Below are positions 56,901 to 63,431 of a stretch of 63,431 nt of DNA, in pieces. Numbering within the stretch: the first letter of the stretch is position 1; each line of letters begins with the position of its first letter. Source of the stretch: Trebouxia sp. TZW2008 (lineage: Eukaryota; Chlorophyta; Trebouxiophyceae; Trebouxiales; Trebouxiaceae). The stretch spans positions 1 through 63,431 of the forward strand of contig BDIU01000420.1 of the NCBI GenBank assembly GCA_002118135.1, written 5' to 3'. The notes beneath the pieces were generated by a model. It was not told the DNA's origin and did not search any database. It saw only the letters and a list, made by a program, of their open reading frames with translations. The position numbers and the translations under genes were made by a program.

Positions 56901-59900
56901 TGCCCTGGGCTACCTCTGAAGACCCTTGGGCCCCCTGCGGCTACATTGCCTGAGCCCAACGGGTATCCTGAATTATCATCCATGGTCGCTGACAACCCCC
57001 AGGTGCCCATCAAGGCCACAGTGGGCAGCTCTGAGACTGCCATCTTTGCAGCTCCTGAGGCCTCAGCAAGGATTGCTGTGGGCAGCAGCCCTTGCACACA
57101 GAGCCTACCCAAGAAGAACACTGGCCGCCAGGTGTGAAGCAACATATCTTTGTGTGCTGACCTGAGGGTTTTGATTTGTGCACAGCCATCTCAAGCACAG
57201 CATCAACATGTTTAAGGCTTGCTTGAGTTGTGAGCCACAAAGGCATGATGCCAGCTGCAGCATCTTCTGTGCCGCATTGCTGCTTTCACCAAATCCTTGT
57301 TGACAACAACATCAACATGGATCCCACATGTTCAAGCCTGACATACTCATTGCATGTCACCTTGAAGTTTGCTCGGATGCATGTTTGCAATTCTCACATG
57401 CTTCAACCTGTGCACAGGCATTTGGATCGCCAAGCAGCCTATTCACTGTGAAGGATTGCGCTCCCAAGGGTCAGCAGATTCAGGCAAAGTCAATGGACAG
57501 CCTGTCCTTTGCTTCAGCAGTACGCCCTGCTGGGCCCTTGGCCTTCAAAGCTGCTGGCATGGTCCCCTGGAAGCAAGCTGCCATTGCACCTACTGGTCCT
57601 TTCAGCACCGTGCAGAAGACCAGCTCAGCCCCAGTATTGGGTGTGAGCAGGTCAAAGCAGCCAGCCCACTCTCCTGTACCTGCCGAGCTGAGTGGAAGCC
57701 GTAGCCCTGGTGGTGTGGTGTGCACGCCCCTGACCACACCATCCAATTGCAAGACCAGAGCGCCCTGGGGTGTAGCAACCACCCCCAAGACTCCAGGTAG
57801 TGCTAGCTTCAAGTTCACTGGTGGCTCTGGCAGAGACAACAGTGTTGGATCTCTTCCAAGCAGAATCCCAAGATCTTCTGGGAGCACCTTTGGCATGAAC
57901 AGGCGCCCTAACAGCCCTTTCAGCATGCCCGACAGCCAAAGGGCAAAAACACCCAGTCCCAAGCCCTCCGCCAAGGGGTCTGCTATGGTTTCAGCCCAGG
58001 CTAAGGCCGCCACCTCTGCAGCTCCTGAGGCATCAGGTACAGCCCACAAGTTGACGTTTCAACCTGTGGCTCATTGAGCATCAAGTTTGATGTAGCTGTG
58101 GTCTGTTTCATGCAACATGCATTTCATTCCATCTTACACTGCATAGGTTTCTGTCTGCAATCATTCCAATGGTTCATGACACGGTGCTTGCATTGTGCGC
58201 ATCTTGGCTTGCTCTGTGAGAAACCTGCACACAAACTGACTCTTCAGGCAACTACTCAGTTGCAAGTGCATACAAACTATTGACATGCTGTTTTGGTGTG
58301 CAGGGCCTAGAGCAGCCAGAGCTGGGAAGATGCAGCCGGAGCAGCCAAGCAAGAAGGCTACTATCAAGGTACAGACCTGATACACTTGAAAGCCTGCCAC
58401 GGAACTCATATGGCCTTGCATGGTGGGCTGTGTGGTGGTGCAACAGGACAACTTGACGCTGGCAGGGCCAGCTGCTGAACAATGGCCACAGCTTGTGCAC
58501 TGAAATGATGAGAGGCTTTGTTGTGCCTGCTGCTCAATCTACTTTTCTGTTGTTTGACCATACGCTGTGCTACGCAGCAGCAATTGTGTACAATCTGCTT
58601 TGCCTGAATGATGCTCATCTTTGTGCCGTAAATTACCCGCTGAGTCTGTAACATGACTGTGAGATCGTGCTTGATTGCAGAACACCAAGAAGAGGGAGGA
58701 TGGTGTTGTTGCATCATCTCCAAGCTTTGTCAGCAAAGGTGCCTTTCCTGTGCACCCTGATTTCCAGGACCACCAGAGGCACCACGGCATGACTACAGCT
58801 GTCACAGCCCCCAGCTCAGCTGGTAAGCCAATCAAAGACACAAGAGTTTTGGTCAGCGGGGGGTCTACTAGACTGACTAAGTGGTTCCCCTGCACACCCC
58901 ACCGCAGCTTCACCAAGGTGCCTGCTGTGTCTATGTCACTGGACCGCCATCAGATTGGCAGGCAAAGGCTGGACCACAGCCTGCAGAGCTTTGCTGATCA
59001 GCGGCATTCTCTCTTCAGCAGCCCAGATGCCAGGTCTGACAAAATCTCATGTGATGCCAGCTCAGCTGAGCCCAGCACAGCAGGCACAACACAATGGGGC
59101 AACCCCTTGTTCAACCCAGAAACTGTGCCAGAGCCGCAGGTGAGTTTTTCAGCAGTCGCATCTGCACAGGGTGATGAAGCACAGGCAAGCAGCTCTCTCA
59201 TGCAGCAAGTTCAGTCTGCTCAGAAGCCACAAGAGGCTGAATGTAGCCTGGCAAGCGGCGTGTCAGGTCCTGCTGCTATGAGCCAGCCACAGCCTGCATT
59301 GCCAGCTAGCAGCCTGGCAAGCAAACTGGCAGATCCTGCTGGTGTAACCCAGTCACTGCCTGCATTGCCAATCAGCAGCTCACAGGCAGTAGCCCTTCAG
59401 GATGAGGCTACAGCGCCTGTCAGTGTTGAGGCAGCAACAGTCACGGCTGACTCAGGAGCAGAGCCAAGCATGGTCACAGGTCTCGCCACAGCAGGTCCCC
59501 AAGCTGGTGGACTTCAAATGCCCTGTGGCAGCCCTACAGCTGTGCAAGATGTGGCCGCTTTGAGGTAAGTCCAATCAACCCACTGGCCAGTCTTTGCATC
59601 CAGCGCATCATTACGCCTATTAGGAGTTGTGGTCTTGCAGGTGCATGTTTGTATTTCAAGAGCCTTGCACTGTTGTTGCAAAGCTACACTGTCCGGAACG
59701 TTTATGTCTGCAAGCATCTGCATTTGCATGAAATTATATGGAACGGACGGCATTTACTGCTGCTATCAGCTAAAAGGCTGTTCACAAATCAGCTGATCTT
59801 GCTATTGCATCCTGCTGCATGCTTAGCAGACATTGTGCATACCCATCAAGGCAAAATGCCTGCGTCTGAAATGCACAAGCAGTTGTCTGGGCACATTTGC

Positions 59901-62235
59901 GAGGAGATGCCCGGATGTAAATTGATGATTTCTGCCTATATTTGCAGGACTGAAGCTCAGGCAGAGCAGAAACCTTGTGAAATAGCTGCCAGCACCACTG
60001 CCGCCTTGCAGTCAGCAGCTGCAGACACCGTGGTCCTAGGCATCACAGAAGGCGCTCGACTTCACGACATGGCTTCAGGTGGGGATCTTCTGGCAGGCCA
60101 GCAGATTGGGCTGATGTCGGTCGCTGTGGACTTTCAGCCTGCTTCAGCTGCCAGCAGCCTGCCAGCGTCACCATCAACTGCCACTTCTCTTGACCAGTAC
60201 ACATTGGAGAAGCTCACAGCGGCCTTTGCACTGCTGACTCTGGACGCCTCAGAGGAGTTGTTTCTTGCTGAGGTGTTGTACCAAGGCCCATTAGCGTCTG
60301 CCCTTGCAGCAGCAGCGCATCACCAAGCACCTATCCCGATACCAGCTGCTAGTCCGGATATTGCTGTTTCCAATGCCACTGCACATGCTGCTGAGAGCAC
60401 TCCAGCTGTGGCCGCCTCAGAACCAGAGGAGCCTCAGCAAGCCATGGATCAGTTGGCATCTACCATGCCGTCGGTGAACATCCGACAGTCACCTGATGCT
60501 GCTGTCTTCTCACATGGCATGAGCACTGCCACTGGTGAGGTCAACAGATGGGACCCCAGCAGCAGACAGGAAGGCTTGGCCAGTGTGAATGAAGCCTCAC
60601 AGCAGCAGTCTGGCCTGTTTGGCAGTCTGGCGCTGGGAGTTGAGCCTCATGCCCTGACAGCAAGGCTTACTGGGTGAGTGGTGCGTCAATCAGTCACTTG
60701 GATGCAATATGGATCAGCATGTGAGCAGAGCAATGTCACAAACTGCATGAAGTCTGAATGTCACTTCTGCTCTTGATGAATCAGCACTGATCACTAAACG
60801 CTGCTTGCTGCAAGATTAACATTTTAGCAAATTTTTGTGAGTCTCAAGGGCGCATAGCAGAGGTTGCAAGCAAAATTCAACACAAGTCAACAACCTGACA
60901 AGCGTTTGGTAGAGCCTGTAGGGGAATGAGCTTGAGTTGCCATTGGGTATGGGAGCAAGCCTGCTGCAGTTGAGCTGAAATGCATTGTAACTGTGCAGAT
61001 CTGCAGAGCCTCTGTCACCTGCTGCTGCGACCTTGATGACATCACCGACAGCTGCTAGGTACAGTGATTCAACAAGCTTTCTGACGTCTTCACCTTTGGG
61101 CATGGAGTGGAGAGTATCAGGTGCACAGCTGGCCAGCAGTCCAGCGCCTGTCAGCATAAGCCAGTGCCGGCTGACAGACCTCCAGATGGATGACAGCTGC
61201 CGAAGCAACTCAGACATAGCCGGGTTTGAGGTTGCAGACACCACAGAGGCTTTAGCAGCCTGGTTACAGTCATTGGACATGGACACTGACGCAAGCACTA
61301 CCGGTGCTCAGCAGGCAGTCAGCAGCAGTACTGATGCTGCTGCAGCAGCAAGCTTCCTAGGTCAAAGCATTGCCTATGTGGTGCCTGATGTAGAGGCCAC
61401 AGCGCAGCCAAGGTGGGTTGATTTTTGTGTGTCTCGCTGTCTGCTTGAAATACAAAGAGTGCTGAATGAGGCTGCAGCCCAACATCAACAATTTGATTTG
61501 GCAAATCCTGCATGACCCTGCAGTAAGTGTCATTGCATTCTGCAGTGGCCATGATGTCATTGCTACCTAGGCTTATGCCAAAAAATGTTGCCGATAGGCC
61601 TTATCTGTGCATTGGGTCCTTCCTCATCAAGAAGTGAACATGCTTTAGCATGTCTAGCTGTGCTGCCCTCTGCTTGGTAATGCACAATGACTTATTCCCA
61701 GGGAATCAGTTTGGATAGGATGATGTACATGCGGCAACCGTGACAATCTTGACGCAGTGTCGACACATTGCAGCTGTCAAGCTTGCTGTGCATTTTTGTG
61801 TTTACTGATTCCAGCTCATCTGGACTGTTCAACAGGCCTGCAGAGCAACGTGATAGCGTGATGGGGGCAGCCTCACCAATCTCAGGGTCAGTATGTGGCA
61901 CTGAGGATGACATGGACGCTGTGCTAGATGAGGCCCTGGCAGCATTGTCCTCAAGCCCTGCAACCGCTCCTGGCCAAGATAGTGACCAGACCACACAGGA
62001 CGCCATGGAAGCTGCCTATGCTTGGCTTCAGGATGGTGACGTCGTCAACACCAGCATGGTTATGGACAAATATTATGGAGACGACCAGCAGGGCCTTGCA
62101 GGAGCAGCAGTCTGGGAGCAGCCCAGTCAACTTTCTGACAACCTGGCATCAGAGGGTGATTCTCCTGAGATGAACAAGAAGCTGGACTTGTCGTATGATC
62201 AGCTCAGTGAGTTGATGCTGTCTGACAGTCCATGA
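50934..62235 (+). CDS. Very large membrane-anchored coiled-coil/disordered protein, unknown function
   Basis: Confident exons: 50934-51039, 51151-about 51300, 52391-52729, 53665-53988, 54811-55647, 56367-57131, 57418-58036, 58304-58368, 58681-59564, 59948-60673, 60999-61412, 61815-62235. From 52391 on, all phases agree and give 1797 residues; the whole protein is about 2000. The N-terminus has hydrophobic segments (TTMLLMLALLACCVVVARVI; VVPILLTVHLGLYITTGCLA), so it is probably anchored in a membrane. Two exons (53665-55647) form a long Gln/Ala/Glu-rich coiled coil, for example ELRRRLAAMRDTATLRQQ and VTAQRDTLADQLSKAVGE. The C-terminal ~1100 residues are Ser/Pro/Ala-rich and presumably disordered (PTPVPPISPKTSSGSG, SRIPRSSGSTFGMNRRPNS). 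I recognise no domain or family. Exons between 51300 and 52390 contain more hydrophobic frames but were not resolved, and exons may be missing at 55648-56366. An AATAAA is at 62274. Confidence 0.75.
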
Positions 62236-63431
62236 GAAATATCTGTGTTGCTTTCTCAAGACATGATACAAACAAATAAATGGTCATCAGCTTGTAGCGT
62301 TCTTGGCGGTTGACCTTCTGCTCATTTGGCCTGGCATGTATGATTGCTCTTAAGTGAGCTGATCTGTGCCGTGAGGGTGTTTCCAGCAAAGCAAGCCACA
62401 ATTTTGGGCTCTCCAGCCTTTCAGTCTCTGCTGCCTTGTTGGACACCTTGATAGGGGATGAGTAATGTGTCTTCCAGCCGGGCTTGAGGCTGCTCTGCAC
62501 TGAGTCACTTCGATCTTTTGGTCACATGTTGTCAACACTTTTTGCTCATGACATTCCACAAGTGTCTCACTAACTGGGTTTATTTACAGCATTTTGGTGG
62601 CAGTAGAGTTGCTACTTCGACCGGCCTGATTCAAGATTGCTCTTAGCTTGAGCTGAGCTGGTCTGTCGAGAATGTGCCCGAGAAGATAGCTACAGCCTCG
62701 CATGTGCAGGTTGAGTAGCATTCTTCCAGCCGGGTAGATGGTTGCGCTTTACTGATTGACCATAGCCCAATGCTTGTGCAGCTGTCATTACTGTCACAAG
62801 AGTGCCACAATTACCCCGGTAATTGTGTAATGTCTGCTTAAGCTTCACAACGACCGCTTCATTTGCGCCTGGCTTCCATGTTTCCACTCAGACTGTCCGC
62901 TTGCCAGACTCGTAATTATGCCACGCCGCAACCTTGACGTGCACTTCGCCACGCTTCTGTGCATGCGTTGCGCACTCTGCCCACCCTGCCTGACCCCCAA
63001 AGATTGCTTTGTTTTGCTCTTGTTTGGATGAAAGAGCTATTCGTTACATCTGGTCCCTTGACACCGTCAGAATCCTAGACACATTTGTGACGAATCTGTC
63101 AGTTGCTCCTCATGCAGGTGATCTCATGAGATCAGCACAGCCTTTGCATTAAATTTATGCCCTGTGTTTGTTTTTTTTTGTGGTTAATGTTGGTGCGGGA
63201 AATCCCCGAAAATGGGGCTAGCAAAACGCTTTGGAGCCATGACGACCAGCCGAAACAGGCTGGTCAGGTCATGACCCAGATGTGTCCACGGAGCAAACCA
63301 GATGACAAGCGCATGAGATCGCATGCAACTCCGGAACTTTGTTTTTTTGTTTTTGTTACAGGGGAACCGGAACTGGCAATGCAGCTCGGCCAGCTAAAAT
63401 GCTGGGCCGAGCAAACTGAAAGCATTCGAAA
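62236..63431. other. Right flank, possible gene fragment on the minus strand
   Basis: It begins with the 3' UTR of the large gene. A minus-strand frame at 62887-62690 (starts METWKPGANEAVVVKLKQTL, contains LPGWKNATQ) and a related PGWKTHYSS frame near 62480 could be exons of an unrecognised gene, but support is weak. A near-perfect palindrome with 10-bp arms (CACAATTACC / GGTAATTGTG) is at 62806-62827. Nothing else is seen to the window end. Confidence 0.3.
62806..62827. repeat. 10-bp inverted repeat with 2-nt spacer
   Basis: Arms 62806-62815 and 62818-62827 pair perfectly around CC. It could be a protein-binding palindrome or a short hairpin; no function is assigned. Confidence 0.7.

Noticed and set aside
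56441..58049. Long minus-strand open frames (234 and 189 codons) opposite the large orphan gene
   Set aside because: They mirror Ser/Pro/Ala-rich plus-strand exons that have consistent splice phases; antisense shadows of low-complexity coding DNA.
1..63431. CRISPR arrays, bacterial operons, insertion sequences, rRNA genes or recognisable retrotransposons
   Set aside because: None found. Repeats are local tandem duplications and minisatellites, and gene structure is eukaryotic throughout.

Overview
The window is nuclear DNA from a photosynthetic eukaryote, most likely a chlorophyte green alga (my inference is a trebouxiophyte-like lineage). There are no bacterial operons, and almost every gene is cut into 3-16 exons by GT-AG introns whose acceptors usually read TGCAG; one intron looks GC-AG. 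Base composition is near 50% GC by eye. The gene set fits an alga: a selenoprotein with its own SECIS element, a PiT/PTB-type phosphate transporter, a Rubisco-LSMT-like SET methyltransferase, a GT61 glycosyltransferase and a CobW GTPase. I rebuilt gene models by hand, joining exons only where splice phase and protein-family continuity agreed.

Layout, left to right: selenoprotein H (+, 343-1169, SECIS at 1231-1301); WD40-repeat protein (-, 5072-2273); 77-residue protein of unknown function (+, 5242-5620); ribosome biogenesis factor RPF1 (-, 9557-7176); F-box/LRR protein (-, 15154-10572); small one-TM protein (+, 15769-16218); AAGAB/p34-like adaptor-assembly factor (-, 18542-17262); BSD-domain protein (+, 18866-21527); class I/II aminotransferase of the KAT2/AADAT type (-, 27078-22444); GT61 glycosyltransferase (+, 27974-32467); SET-domain LSMT-like methyltransferase (+, 33310-36755); acylation-motif disordered protein (-, 39338-37353); TPR-CobW fusion GTPase (+, 39711-43651); PiT phosphate transporter (+, 44106-48989); very large membrane-anchored coiled-coil and disordered protein (+, 50934-62235). 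Several neighbours are divergent and share short upstream regions (WD40/77-aa gene, AAGAB/BSD, aminotransferase/GT61, acylated protein/TPR-CobW).

The genes do not form one pathway; this is an ordinary housekeeping-rich stretch of euchromatin. The most unusual feature is structural. In at least eight of the genes, the edge of an exon together with its splice site is found again, diverged, in the neighbouring intron, in one to three extra copies. One copy, in the aminotransferase, still has a pyrimidine tract, an AG acceptor, an open 27-codon frame and a GT donor, so it could work as an alternative exon. Other copies carry stops or broken splice sites. The second highlight is the selenoprotein H gene: an in-frame TGA inside a 27-nt microexon, plus a form-2 SECIS in the 3' UTR. 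The third is a large orphan protein of roughly 2000 residues at the right end.
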